Source: SIG565 sp045613385
GTDB lineage: Bacteria; Bacillota; Clostridia; Oscillospirales; Acutalibacteraceae
Length of the DNA stretch: 64,000 bases
Direction: 5' to 3'
Assembly (NCBI GenBank): GCA_045613385.1
Contig: JAZLAW010000023.1
Span: 55,541-119,540 of the forward strand
This document shows positions 34,973-43,774 of the stretch, in pieces. Each line of letters opens with the position of its first letter. The stretch's first letter is position 1. Position numbers and translations under genes: made by a program. Below the pieces are notes generated by a model. It did no database searches, had not been told where the DNA came from, and saw nothing but the letters and a program-made list of their open reading frames with translations.

Positions 34973-37600
34973 TTACTGTACTATTTGTTTTATCTTTAAA
35001 ATATGTCTTTGTCCTACAAGCAAATCTACCGAATTTATAGATGAGTTATGGTCGATATCCATAGCTTTAACATAAACATCGCCCAGTGTTCTTTGCTTTA
35101 ATATGTGTTTTTGACCGGCAAGTAGGTCAATAGAATTGATTTTTCCGTTGCCATCTATATCGCCGTATATTACTACGGGATAACTTTTATAAATTTTATT
35201 ATTGTTATCATATAAGTTTACAGTATCGCCCGTAGCTATAAGGCCGCTCGTTTTCTCCTTGCCCGAAGCATCGGTAATAACAGCCTTTCCGTTTTTGACA
35301 CCCAGTTTCGTTATAAAAGCAGAAATCTGGGTTTCAGGTTGGATACCTGTTATATTAGAATCGGTCTTATAATCGGTATTAAGTTCAGGGGCAGATTCCC
35401 TTACAACCAGTAATTTATATGTACTGGTGTTACCCTTTGATGCGGTTACTTTAATTTCAAACTCATTATTACCCACATTTAAGTTCTTCTGACCTGTGCC
35501 CGTAACCGTCGAAGTGCTGGATGATGAAGTTGCTACGATATTTATTTTATCACTGGAGAATTTAACAACAGCTTTATATGAATAAACATCACTCTTAAAA
35601 TTTACAAACTGTTCTTCGTAGCCCTGAATAAACAACCTTCTCAAAAAACTGTTGGTTCCATCATCTTCTGTATCAATGCCTATTACTATTGGGTATGTCT
35701 GTCGGATTTTTCCATTGGCATCATACAAATATAACGTATCGCCTGTAACTACCATTCCTTCTGTTTTTTCCTTACCATCAGCAGAAATGATAACCGCCTT
35801 ACCTTTTTCCACACCAAGTTTTTTCTTAAAGGTCTCTACGTTGGTGTTTTCAGCTACGCCTGATATTTTCGTTGTTACCTTATATTCGGTGGTGAGCTCC
35901 GGAATTTCGGCTTCACCCGCGTCCGGTTCTTTTCTATAAACCGATAAATTATATATACAGGTTAGTCCGCTTGATGATGTGACGGTTATAGAAAGCTCGT
36001 TATTTCCTGTCTTAAGTCTTACTTCCCCCGCGCCCGTTACCTTAGCATCGGCCGCCAACGGGGTTGCCAAAATGTTTATTTTATATGACTCGTGTGGCAC
36101 AATCGCTTCATACGAGTATACATATTTATCAAAATTACTGATTTGCTCTTCGTGGCCCTGAATCGATAAACCGCCCAAAAATCTGTTATTATTAGTTCCT
36201 GTCTTAGGCAGCTCTGTTTTTTCAGGCATGTTTTTATATATTGGAATATGGAAAATCACTTCTCCGTCAAGCAAGGAGAACATAGCGTTTGCCATTCCGG
36301 TTCCCTTGCCGAGACTGTCCTGCACATTTGTAGCATATTGGTGGGTGTGTAAGTCGTGTGTAGTATTTTTAAAGACATTGAAATTTTTATAGTATATTGT
36401 GTCCTGTCCTACTTTTACATAATTTCCGCCATAATACTCTGCGCCGCCGATTATTGCTTTTTCTCTTGTGTTCCACGGTCTGTTATAAGAAGTAGCCCCG
36501 CTACCTGCACCCTTTGCCCACCAAAGACCACGCTGTACCGCAGAAGAGAATCCCTTATCAGGTTCTGCATAAGCGCCTATGTTAAAGAAATTATAATAAC
36601 CCACAAGGTCATTCATAACCGTTTGTTTGCCGTTTTCTTTTTTGGTATAGGTATATTTACCCGAAATCAGATTGCTTTCTCCCTTGCTGCCCTGTTCTTG
36701 TAAAATAAGCGCAACAATAGTAGCTGTGCTTACACCCGATTTCTGAGCTGCGGCAAGGATAACATCTGCATAGGTTTTTTTCTGGTCGTCGGGAAGCGCA
36801 GCATCCATAAAAGTTCCCTTTACCGCGTTTTTAACAAGTGCGACATTTTCTCGCGCAGGGTCGAATTTTTCAGATGCGAACATAAAGATACTTCTTGTAT
36901 CAAGAAAATTTCGCGGGTCGATATAATATGCTACAACCTGGTCTGTAGTCTTAACCCAGGAACCATCATATTTCTTCCATCTGTCGTTTTCGTTCTCTGT
37001 TTCAAGCTCCCAGTTATATTCCCCTTGTTCATACGTTTTCCATGAAATATCGCTGTTCATATGTACATATTTAGAGCTGATTCCGCCGTTCTGAGCCTTT
37101 ACCACTTCGTTAAAATCAAGATTAGTGTGGTCGGCATAAAACTTCCAGTTAGGATAAAGAGTGTGCAATTCCCTTAATGCGGGTTTATAACTCTCAGGAA
37201 ATTTTTGTTCGGTAAGCCAATTTTCGAACTTTTCATCCGTTTTATATGTAGCCAAAGGTTTGACCGCGTTGCACATAACAAAACCTTTTTTACTGTAATC
37301 GGTACCGTAACACGCTTCATACCACGCATCGCCGTCGGCATCTTGCTTTATAGAAAGTAGCTTGATTTTTTCATTTACAGGAATATTTCCAAGCTTATCA
37401 CTCGGTTTAGACGGGTCAAGTCTGCCATCACTACCGCCTACTATATATCCAGGTTGCGAATAAACATCCGCGCCCTTTTCTTTTGTCACAATACCGTATA
37501 TAGGAAATTCTATGGCCGAAGCGGGCAGATTGAAAAGCGCTAATAAAAAGCTCATAGCGAGTATTACTGAAACTATTTTTTTAATTAATGCTCTGTGCAC
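34973..37600 (-). CDS. Secreted glucosaminidase-like protein with cadherin-like repeats and C-terminal dockerin
   Basis: This is an 875-residue exported protein. The GTG start (37600) follows GGAAGGAG and gives a good signal peptide ending LPASA. An SH3-like region comes first, then a glucosaminidase domain (about 195-420) with the likely catalytic Glu in ILQEQG. Two cadherin-like sandwiches follow (FLGGLSIQGHEEQ and FLRRLFIQGYEEQ), alternating with two related 70-residue modules (KLGVEKGKAVI, KLGVKNGKAVI). The last 67 residues are a type I-like dockerin with two calcium loops (GDIDGNGKINSIDLL and DIDHNSSINSVDLL). It probably trims peptidoglycan at the surface while docked to the neighbouring cohesin (inference). 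A consensus promoter lies at 37647-37675. Confidence 0.85.
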   Translation of the reverse strand: MHRALIKKIVSVILAMSFLLALFNLPASAIEFPIYGIVTKEKGADVYSQPGYIVGGSDGRLDPSKPSDKLGNIPVNEKIKLLSIKQDADGDAWYEACYGTDYSKKGFVMCNAVKPLATYKTDEKFENWLTEQKFPESYKPALRELHTLYPNWKFYADHTNLDFNEVVKAQNGGISSKYVHMNSDISWKTYEQGEYNWELETENENDRWKKYDGSWVKTTDQVVAYYIDPRNFLDTRSIFMFASEKFDPARENVALVKNAVKGTFMDAALPDDQKKTYADVILAAAQKSGVSTATIVALILQEQGSKGESNLISGKYTYTKKENGKQTVMNDLVGYYNFFNIGAYAEPDKGFSSAVQRGLWWAKGAGSGATSYNRPWNTREKAIIGGAEYYGGNYVKVGQDTIYYKNFNVFKNTTHDLHTHQYATNVQDSLGKGTGMANAMFSLLDGEVIFHIPIYKNMPEKTELPKTGTNNNRFLGGLSIQGHEEQISNFDKYVYSYEAIVPHESYKINILATPLAADAKVTGAGEVRLKTGNNELSITVTSSSGLTCIYNLSVYRKEPDAGEAEIPELTTEYKVTTKISGVAENTNVETFKKKLGVEKGKAVIISADGKEKTEGMVVTGDTLYLYDANGKIRQTYPIVIGIDTEDDGTNSFLRRLFIQGYEEQFVNFKSDVYSYKAVVKFSSDKINIVATSSSSTSTVTGTGQKNLNVGNNEFEIKVTASKGNTSTYKLLVVRESAPELNTDYKTDSNITGIQPETQISAFITKLGVKNGKAVITDASGKEKTSGLIATGDTVNLYDNNNKIYKSYPVVIYGDIDGNGKINSIDLLAGQKHILKQRTLGDVYVKAMDIDHNSSINSVDLLVGQRHILKIKQIVQ

Positions 37601-37646
37601 TTTGTCCACTCCTTCCACTAAAAGTATCAGAAAAAATCTCATTATA

Positions 37647-37675
37647 ATTATACGGTTTTGGTCGTATTATGTCAA
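37647..37675 (-). promoter_or_regulatory. Promoter of the glucosaminidase/cohesin operon
   Basis: Minus strand: TTGACA (37670-37675), 17-base spacer and TATAAT (37647-37652). Confidence 0.8.
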
Positions 37676-37709
37676 CAATAATATACCCATTGGAAAATTT
37701 TTAAAAGTA

Positions 37710-37738
37710 AAAAAGGACTGCAATTTACAATCCTTTTT
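37710..37738. terminator. Terminator after the ABC-2 permease gene
   Basis: The stem AAAAAGGA..TG/CA..TCCTTTTT is flanked by A and T runs, just after the stop at 37743. Confidence 0.6.
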
Positions 37739-37742
37739 ATAA

Positions 37743-39515
37743 TTACTTAGTTTCGCTATAAGCCGTATTTCTTTCTTCTATATTAAGACTATCCATTACC
37801 GAATGGAACTCTGTATATTCCTGAGCACAGTAAAAACTAAAGTTGAAACTGTCATATTCCGTATACAGACTACTACCCGACGTATATTTATTTTCAACAT
37901 ACGAGCCGTGAATGTGCAGTGTAGGTGTTTCATAATAGTTTTTGGCAAACAATACACTTTCTTGTGCTTCTGACACATCATTAACATATGCCGCTATAAG
38001 TTTTTCGGCTTCTTCACGATTAATTTCTACGACATAGCGCTTATCATTTTCAGAATATTTATCAAAATTGCCTTCAAGGGTAAATTCTTTACCCAAAAAT
38101 TTATCAAACTGATTATTTAGCTCTTTTAGTAAATCTTCTTTTATAATTTCCACCTTTTCGGGAATAGCAAACCCGAATGGGATTATATACCGTCTTTCAA
38201 CCGTTTTGCCATTTTTCAGCTTATAGGTAAATGAAACCCATTCGCTCATTTTGCCATAATCATAGGTTGCCATATAATGCTCAACATCAGGTTTTTCGGC
38301 TACAATTATTTTATGAAGGTTGGTCGCATTAGTCACATCGTCGGCATCCATTTCCATTCCGCGATATCCTATTGTAACACGGGTAATATCGTTGTTCTTA
38401 GGCACAAAATCTTCAAAACCAAAGAAATCAAATGCCACGGACATTGTAGTCAAACCGATTATTGCTATAGCAACAGCGCCAGATACTGCCGCCTTTGAAA
38501 TCTTCTTGAAACCGCGGTTTGTAACGGCATTATATATTACCGCACCAATTATAGCTCCTATGGCACCCGATAACCAGAAAGACAAGCTCAATCTGTCATC
38601 GGCAAAAATTGCGCCAAGTATGAAATAGCATACTATAGAAACTACCGTTCCTATTATATAATGCATAAATCCAAAGGCATAGGCTTCACCGGCTTTTTCA
38701 CTCTTGCGCCGTTTATAAAGCAGTACCGCCGCGCACAACAATGCCGCCGTAAGAACCGCCACGGCAACCGTAGGCCAGAAAGCAAAACAATTTACCGTAT
38801 CGGGTGAAGTTAAAAAATACAAAAAACTAATCAGAGCCCAAGCAAATGGTGAGACATAACGCACATATAAATCATACTGAATTGATACACATCCATAAAG
38901 GTTATCTTCACACATACCGAGTATTAAAAAGCATATAAGCGGAAGTCCCACATTTACTACGGCAAAAGAAACAACTGAATCAAATACAGTACCTGCCGTT
39001 ATAACAAATAGCAGTGTAAATGCGCCACAGAACAGCATCATAAACGCGGTAAATAGTCCTGATATCAATATATGTGATATATCGGCGCTGACTACCGGGT
39101 CGAGTGCCACTGCTATAAAACCGATATATGCCGCAATCAGCGGAATGAGAGAGCAGATAAATGATGCGAAAAATCTTGATAAAAGAAGTTTAGTACGTGT
39201 TATGGGCATAGAATGATATGCATCACTACTGCTTTTTGAATAGAGAAAACTGAAATTAATATACAGCAAAACAATAAAAAACAAGCAAGCGCCTATAGCC
39301 AGAAATACAGAAGCCGGAAAAAACATATCACCGAAAAAATCAACTCTTTCGGAAAACAAGTTTTCCTTCTGGTCATTAAGCCAACTGACCGTATAAAACG
39401 GCGAAAGAATTATTGAGAGCACCGTCGCAACTGCAGTAAAGCCAAGGCTTTTGCGGATTGTAAACAGAAACATATTAAACGGTACGCTTTTATTCAAGGA
39501 TATTTTTTGCGTCAT
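37743..39515 (-). CDS. ABC-2-like transporter permease of a Ytr-type operon
   Basis: This 590-residue integral membrane protein has an N-terminal cytoplasmic stretch, then ABC-2-like spans around a YHSMPITRTKLLLSRF loop. Several more spans (about 10 in total) follow, then a soluble C-terminal domain of about 190 residues. The start is the ATG at 39515, behind TTGGAGG; an earlier in-frame start lies inside the ATPase gene. It overlaps that gene by 26 bases. The order GntR regulator, ATPase, permease matches the YtrA-type exporters induced by cell-wall antibiotics, though the substrate is unknown. Confidence 0.8.
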   Translation of the reverse strand: MTQKISLNKSVPFNMFLFTIRKSLGFTAVATVLSIILSPFYTVSWLNDQKENLFSERVDFFGDMFFPASVFLAIGACLFFIVLLYINFSFLYSKSSSDAYHSMPITRTKLLLSRFFASFICSLIPLIAAYIGFIAVALDPVVSADISHILISGLFTAFMMLFCGAFTLLFVITAGTVFDSVVSFAVVNVGLPLICFLILGMCEDNLYGCVSIQYDLYVRYVSPFAWALISFLYFLTSPDTVNCFAFWPTVAVAVLTAALLCAAVLLYKRRKSEKAGEAYAFGFMHYIIGTVVSIVCYFILGAIFADDRLSLSFWLSGAIGAIIGAVIYNAVTNRGFKKISKAAVSGAVAIAIIGLTTMSVAFDFFGFEDFVPKNNDITRVTIGYRGMEMDADDVTNATNLHKIIVAEKPDVEHYMATYDYGKMSEWVSFTYKLKNGKTVERRYIIPFGFAIPEKVEIIKEDLLKELNNQFDKFLGKEFTLEGNFDKYSENDKRYVVEINREEAEKLIAAYVNDVSEAQESVLFAKNYYETPTLHIHGSYVENKYTSGSSLYTEYDSFNFSFYCAQEYTEFHSVMDSLNIEERNTAYSETK

Positions 39516-40386
39516 AGCCGCTCGCCTCCAATTCATACATAAATATTTCTTCAAATGATGGCGGAATAATCTCTAAAAACTGCGGGAAAAGATGAGATAC
39601 ATAATCTTTAATCTTGCCCTCGTCTCCGCGTACCACTAACTGAACAACCGAGCCTGTTTTTTCGATATTCAAAATGTCCAGACCGTCAAAAACAGATATA
39701 TCCGGTACCATATTAAATACCGCCTGTACTTTATTTATTCCCTTGCGAAGATTTTCAATGTCATCACTGAGTAACACCTTACCGTTATGCAGTACGCCGA
39801 CCGTATCGCAAAGTTCATCCAAATCTCTTAAATTGTGCGAAGCAATAATAGCGGTCATACCGTCAGATATACCTTCGGCAAGTAGTGACTTTAATACCTT
39901 ACGCATTATCGGGTCGAGTCCGTCAAAAGCTTCATCAAGCAACAAATATTTCGGCTTGGTTGAAAGACTTAAAATAAGCGCCGCCTGTCTTTGCATACCT
40001 TTTGACATAGTTGATATACGTGCTTTCCTGTCAAGCGGAAAAATACTTAACAATCTTTCAAAACGCTCATTATCAAAATCTTTATAAAGCATCGCGTAAA
40101 AACGGCGCATCTCATTTAGATTTGACTGGTGTATAAAATACGGGGTATCGGGAAGATAACAAATTTTAGACTTAACCGACGGGTTGTCAAACGGGTTCTC
40201 CTCATCGATTATAATTTCACCGCTATCAGCATGATAAACACCCGATATCAGCCGCATAAGCGTGGACTTTCCTGAGCCGTTTGAACCCACGAGCCCATAT
40301 ATTGAACCTTCCAGTATCTCGAAACTGACGTTATCAAGCGCTATATTGGAACCAAAGTTTTTGGTTAAATTCTTCGATTTAATCAT
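39490..40386 (-). CDS. ABC transporter ATP-binding protein (YtrB-like)
   Basis: This 298-residue ATPase has Walker A GSNGSGKST, a signature MSKGMQRQ, Walker B YLLLDEAFDGLDP and H-loop IASHNLRDL, all apparently functional. A C-terminal extension of about 80 residues follows the ATPase domain, as in exporters of the bacitracin/YtrB group. It starts 4 bases inside the end of the GntR gene and overlaps the permease. Confidence 0.92.
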   Translation of the reverse strand: MIKSKNLTKNFGSNIALDNVSFEILEGSIYGLVGSNGSGKSTLMRLISGVYHADSGEIIIDEENPFDNPSVKSKICYLPDTPYFIHQSNLNEMRRFYAMLYKDFDNERFERLLSIFPLDRKARISTMSKGMQRQAALILSLSTKPKYLLLDEAFDGLDPIMRKVLKSLLAEGISDGMTAIIASHNLRDLDELCDTVGVLHNGKVLLSDDIENLRKGINKVQAVFNMVPDISVFDGLDILNIEKTGSVVQLVVRGDEGKIKDYVSHLFPQFLEIIPPSFEEIFMYELEASGYDAKNILE

Positions 40387-40748
40387 TTCTCATTCTCCCT
40401 TTCCATGATTAATGATACAAGTTCTTCTGTATTCAGTCCCATCTGCAAGGCTTCATCAACCGCTCTTTTAAACTGTGTGGCTGCAATATTTTTTATGGCA
40501 AAAAATGAATCGTTTTCGGCAGATATAAAAGAACCCTTACCCGCCACCGAGTAAATAACCCCGCGTTCTTCGAGCGACCTATAAGCGCGTTGCACCGTAT
40601 TAGGATTTATGGATAGTTTCTGCGCCAAATACCTTACCGACGGTAAGGCTTCGTGCGGTTTTAACACGCCCCACATTTTAAGCCTTATAATACCATTTAC
40701 AATCTGGTCGTATATCGGCACTCCGCTTTTATAATCTAATTGTAGCAT
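40383..40748 (-). CDS. GntR-family regulator (YtrA subfamily)
   Basis: This short 121-residue GntR protein has the winged helix SGVPIYDQIVNGIIRLKM with PSVRYLAQKLSINPNTVQRAY in the recognition part. It lacks a large ligand domain, which is the YtrA hallmark. It heads the operon with the ABC ATPase and permease. An imperfect palindrome just upstream (40766-40790) is its likely operator. Confidence 0.9.
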   Translation of the reverse strand: MLQLDYKSGVPIYDQIVNGIIRLKMWGVLKPHEALPSVRYLAQKLSINPNTVQRAYRSLEERGVIYSVAGKGSFISAENDSFFAIKNIAATQFKRAVDEALQMGLNTEELVSLIMERENEK

Positions 40749-40765
40749 TTTCTCACTCCGTACTT

Positions 40766-40790
40766 ACTGTATTAGTCCGATTAGTACAGT
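40766..40790. promoter_or_regulatory. Candidate YtrA-type operator
   Basis: An imperfect palindrome, ACTGTATTAGT-CCG-ATTAGTACAGT (9 of 11 positions symmetric), lies directly after the -10 box and before the GntR gene. Confidence 0.6.
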
Positions 40791-40793
40791 TAT

Positions 40794-40822
40794 ATAATAC
40801 AATACCTTTACCACTTTGTCAA
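40794..40822 (-). promoter_or_regulatory. Promoter of the Ytr-like operon
   Basis: Minus strand: TTGACA (40817-40822), 17-base spacer, TATTAT (40794-40799). Confidence 0.75.
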
Positions 40823-40840
40823 GAGTATTTCAAGAAAAAA

Positions 40841-40866
40841 ATCCCCCGAGATTAAAACTCGGGGGA
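40841..40866 (-). terminator. Terminator after the LRR surface protein gene
   Basis: A 10-bp stem (ATCCCCCGAG with CTCGGGGGAT) has A-rich plus-strand sequence that becomes a T run on the minus strand. Confidence 0.8.
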
Positions 40867-40880
40867 TAAATGGTTATTAA

Positions 40881-42161
40881 TTATTCTTCTTCGCCAGATT
40901 CTTCAGCTACATCTTCAGCAACTGTTTTCTCTACGGGAGCTTCTTCAACAACCTTTTCTACCTTTTTAGCTTTTTTCTTTTTCTTTTTCTTCTTTTTCTT
41001 GTTGCCCATTACAATTACAAGTACTACAACAACAATGATTATGAGAAGAATGAAACCGCCTGCAGCAGCCAGAACGATAATTAACAAATTACTGTTAGAA
41101 CCGCCATCATTCTGGTTTGCAGTATTGTTGTTTTTATTGTTATTATTGTTGTTTTTGTTCGGGTTCTTATTGCTGCTACCACTGGGTTCGCTGGTATCCG
41201 GATCTTCGTCGCCTGGATCTTCATCGCTGGGTTCGCTGGTATCCGGTTCATCATCACCGTCAGGAGCATTCATAGTGTTCTGTGTGGGCTTAAGGATACC
41301 ATTATCAACACAATCCTTCTGATAGCTTTCAAAGAACTCGGCATCCTTACCGATGAAACGGCAGTTAACATCCTTATCCTTCATATATTCATTGAAATAA
41401 TCTTCAATGGTGGAACCCTTTTCGGCATAAATCTTAACTTCACCCGCAGCCTTCGGATGACGGAAAACGAGCGGACCCATGCCGTCATCAATTGTTATAT
41501 TGTTAACTTCATCTCGCGCACCAACCATCGCGTGTTTGCCAACAACGTCAATTTCGCAATCAGGATTGATTATGTAGATTTCACAGGTTTTAACACTTGT
41601 GTACAAGCCGCCGTATACGTAACTGCCAATCTTATAAACAGATTCAGGGAATACAAGTTTTTCGAATTTGCCCTTAAGCGCACCTGTGTCAACCTCTTCA
41701 ACACCTTCGGAAATAACTACATCAAGACACTCAGCGCTGATAAAGTCAGGTGGAACGATTTTAAGCTGTGCCGGAATTACAATCTGTGTAATGCCTGTAG
41801 CACGAAAAGCAGAATAACCTACTTCCTTAAGTGAATACGGAAGAGAAACTTCCATAAGATTTGTACAGTCTTCAAACGCTTCATAACCGAAAGTTTCGAT
41901 ACCTTCGCAAATTACAACACTTGTAATATCCGAATTCATAGCAAATGCACGTGTATCGATACCGGTAATGGGATTACCATCAGCATCAACAGATGGAACA
42001 ACAATGTCGCCGCCAGCACCGAGATATTCAACGATTATACCATCTTCACTGATCCAGAAGTCATCATAGTTAATGTCAGACGCTGATGTCGGGAATGCTG
42101 AAATCAAGCAGCAAGAAACCAACAAGAGCATAACTACAAGACTTGCTAATAGTTTTTTCAT
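40881..42161 (-). CDS. Leucine-rich-repeat (BspA-like) surface protein with lysine-rich cytoplasmic tail
   Basis: This 426-residue protein has a signal peptide (about 1-28). A BspA-type LRR_5 domain follows (repeats such as DTRAFAMNSDITSVVICEG and GYEAFEDCTNLMEVSLP). Next is an acidic, Pro/Ser/Glu-rich then Asn-rich linker (about 295-350). A membrane helix follows at about 358-383, then a run of ten lysines and an acidic Val/Glu tail inside. BspA-like proteins bind host or environmental surfaces; the role here is unknown. Promoter at 42196-42224. Confidence 0.85.
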   Translation of the reverse strand: MKKLLASLVVMLLLVSCCLISAFPTSASDINYDDFWISEDGIIVEYLGAGGDIVVPSVDADGNPITGIDTRAFAMNSDITSVVICEGIETFGYEAFEDCTNLMEVSLPYSLKEVGYSAFRATGITQIVIPAQLKIVPPDFISAECLDVVISEGVEEVDTGALKGKFEKLVFPESVYKIGSYVYGGLYTSVKTCEIYIINPDCEIDVVGKHAMVGARDEVNNITIDDGMGPLVFRHPKAAGEVKIYAEKGSTIEDYFNEYMKDKDVNCRFIGKDAEFFESYQKDCVDNGILKPTQNTMNAPDGDDEPDTSEPSDEDPGDEDPDTSEPSGSSNKNPNKNNNNNNKNNNTANQNDGGSNSNLLIIVLAAAGGFILLIIIVVVVLVIVMGNKKKKKKKKKKAKKVEKVVEEAPVEKTVAEDVAEESGEEE

Positions 42162-42195
42162 AACAAATTTCTCCTTTTGCTTTTATTGTATGTTA

Positions 42196-42224
42196 ATAAT
42201 AACACAACAACCATACAAATGCAA
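42196..42224 (-). promoter_or_regulatory. Promoter of the LRR surface protein gene
   Basis: Minus strand: TTGCAT (42219-42224), 17-base spacer, TATTAT (42196-42201). The -35 overlaps the end of the neighbouring tcdA-like gene region. Confidence 0.55.
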
Positions 42225-42227
42225 CAA

Positions 42228-42935
42228 TTATTTTAATAAATTACACAATTTTTTTATAACTTCTGCTGCCGCCGTCATACCTGCCGCCGCGGGTACAAAA
42301 ACGGCACTTGCGGGTGAATGGCGTCCTTCATTTTCGGAAACCACAATATTTTTTGCGGTTTCGGTAGAATAGACTACCAAAAGGCCCTTTACTCCCCTGT
42401 TTTTGAGTTCCCTTCTCATAACACGGGCAAGTGGGCAGTTCTTGGTTTTATAAATATCGGTGACTTGAATAGCGGTCGGATCAATTTTATTGCCTGTTCC
42501 CATAACCGAGATTATCGGAGCACCTATCTTTTCTGCACGTACCGCAAGTTCTATTTTTGAAGTTACGGTATCTATAGCGTCAATAATAAAATCATATTTA
42601 GATAAATCAACACTATCGGCATTGTCGGGCAAATAAAACATCTTATATCCATTAATATTTATGTTTTTATTTATCTGTCTTGCGCGGCGTATCGCGGCAT
42701 CCACCTTATCGTTGCCAATTTCATTATCTACCGCTATAATTTGTCGGTTGAAGTTTGTGATATCAACCGTATCCGAGTCATACACATCTATATTTCCGAC
42801 AGCGCTTCTGAGAAGTGCTTCAAGCACATACGAACCTACACCACCGATACCGAAAATTGCTATATGGCAGTTATTTAATTTTTCAAGGTTTTCTTTTCCT
42901 ATAAGACACGCTGTTCTTGAAAACTTGTTATCCAT
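42228..42935 (-). CDS. tcdA: tRNA threonylcarbamoyladenosine dehydratase (TcdA/ThiF-like)
   Basis: This E1-like adenylating enzyme cyclises t6A at position 37 of ANN-decoding tRNAs. The nucleotide motif is FGIGGVGSYVLEALLRSAVG, with the substrate loop DITNFNRQI and DAIDTVTSK following. The 236-residue length and C-terminal block match TcdA rather than ThiF or MoeB, and no zinc CxxC pairs are seen. Start at 42935 behind GGGG; the ATG at 42941 overlaps the stop of pdxK. Confidence 0.9.
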   Translation of the reverse strand: MDNKFSRTACLIGKENLEKLNNCHIAIFGIGGVGSYVLEALLRSAVGNIDVYDSDTVDITNFNRQIIAVDNEIGNDKVDAAIRRARQINKNININGYKMFYLPDNADSVDLSKYDFIIDAIDTVTSKIELAVRAEKIGAPIISVMGTGNKIDPTAIQVTDIYKTKNCPLARVMRRELKNRGVKGLLVVYSTETAKNIVVSENEGRHSPASAVFVPAAAGMTAAAEVIKKLCNLLK

Positions 42936-42937
42936 AA

Positions 42938-43774
42938 TCATTCCCCGAAATACCGAAGTAATGACGGTATTTCACTTTCAAAGTTTACTCCGTAACGGCG
43001 CTCGGGATTTTCTCTCAAGGTGGCGTTTATACTGTCATATGTAAACCTTACTGCAATTTCGGTGGCAGACGTAAGGCTTCGCCCCTTTATAATACCCGCT
43101 GTGAGCACACTTGCAAAGACATCGCCCGTACCGTGAAATACTGCGTTTATCTTATCGCTCATTATATAACTATACTTTTCACCATCAAAGCAAACTGCTC
43201 CGAGTCTTTTTTCATCAAAATATACACCCGTAAGCACAATTTTTGCTTTGGTTATATCATACAATTTATACACTATATTCTCTATATATTCTTTTGTATA
43301 CGGACCTTCACTATAATCTTCACCAAGCATCAGAACCGCTTCGGTGATATTCGGTACAATTATATCGGCTTTGCAGCAAAGTTTTAGCATTTCTTTTGGA
43401 AAATCTGTAGGAAAACCTGCATAAAGTCTGCCGTTATCTGCCATGGCGGGGTCGCATATAATAACAGACTGTTCACTCTTTAAAAGTTGTATAGATTTAA
43501 TGACAATATCTATCTGTTCTTTACTACCCAAGTATCCCGTATAAAAAGCATCAAACTTCAAATCGTTTTTCTTCCAATGCTCTGCTATAGGTAAAATATC
43601 TTGGGTTAAATCGCGAAAGGTATAGTCGGTAAATCCACCGGTATGGGTTGACAAAACTGCAGTTGGAATTACGGCAGTTTCGATTCCTGCCGCGGAAATA
43701 AGCGGTAAAGCTACCGTTAAAGAACATTTGCCAAATCCCGATATATCGTGGACTGCCGCTATTCTCTTTTGCAT
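42938..43774 (-). CDS. Pyridoxine/pyridoxal kinase-like protein
   Basis: This is a PfkB-superfamily vitamin B6 kinase of 278 residues. It opens VHDISGFGKCSLTVALPLISAAG, has ILSTHTGGF-like VLSTHTGGFTDYT and the C-terminal anion-hole GTGDVFASVLTAG with the catalytic Asp. It probably phosphorylates pyridoxal or pyridoxine. The start at 43774 shares a base with the stop of nth (TAATG). Confidence 0.88.
   Translation of the reverse strand: MQKRIAAVHDISGFGKCSLTVALPLISAAGIETAVIPTAVLSTHTGGFTDYTFRDLTQDILPIAEHWKKNDLKFDAFYTGYLGSKEQIDIVIKSIQLLKSEQSVIICDPAMADNGRLYAGFPTDFPKEMLKLCCKADIIVPNITEAVLMLGEDYSEGPYTKEYIENIVYKLYDITKAKIVLTGVYFDEKRLGAVCFDGEKYSYIMSDKINAVFHGTGDVFASVLTAGIIKGRSLTSATEIAVRFTYDSINATLRENPERRYGVNFESEIPSLLRYFGE

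Noticed and set aside
41081..41269. Asn/Ile-rich alternative frame in the LRR gene linker
   Set aside because: It arises from low-complexity Asn/Lys codons of the real gene read in another frame.
40870..41322. Plus-strand frame with a run of Phe and Leu that looks like a membrane protein
   Set aside because: It is the antisense reading of the lysine-rich tail and acidic linker of the LRR protein; no start signals.
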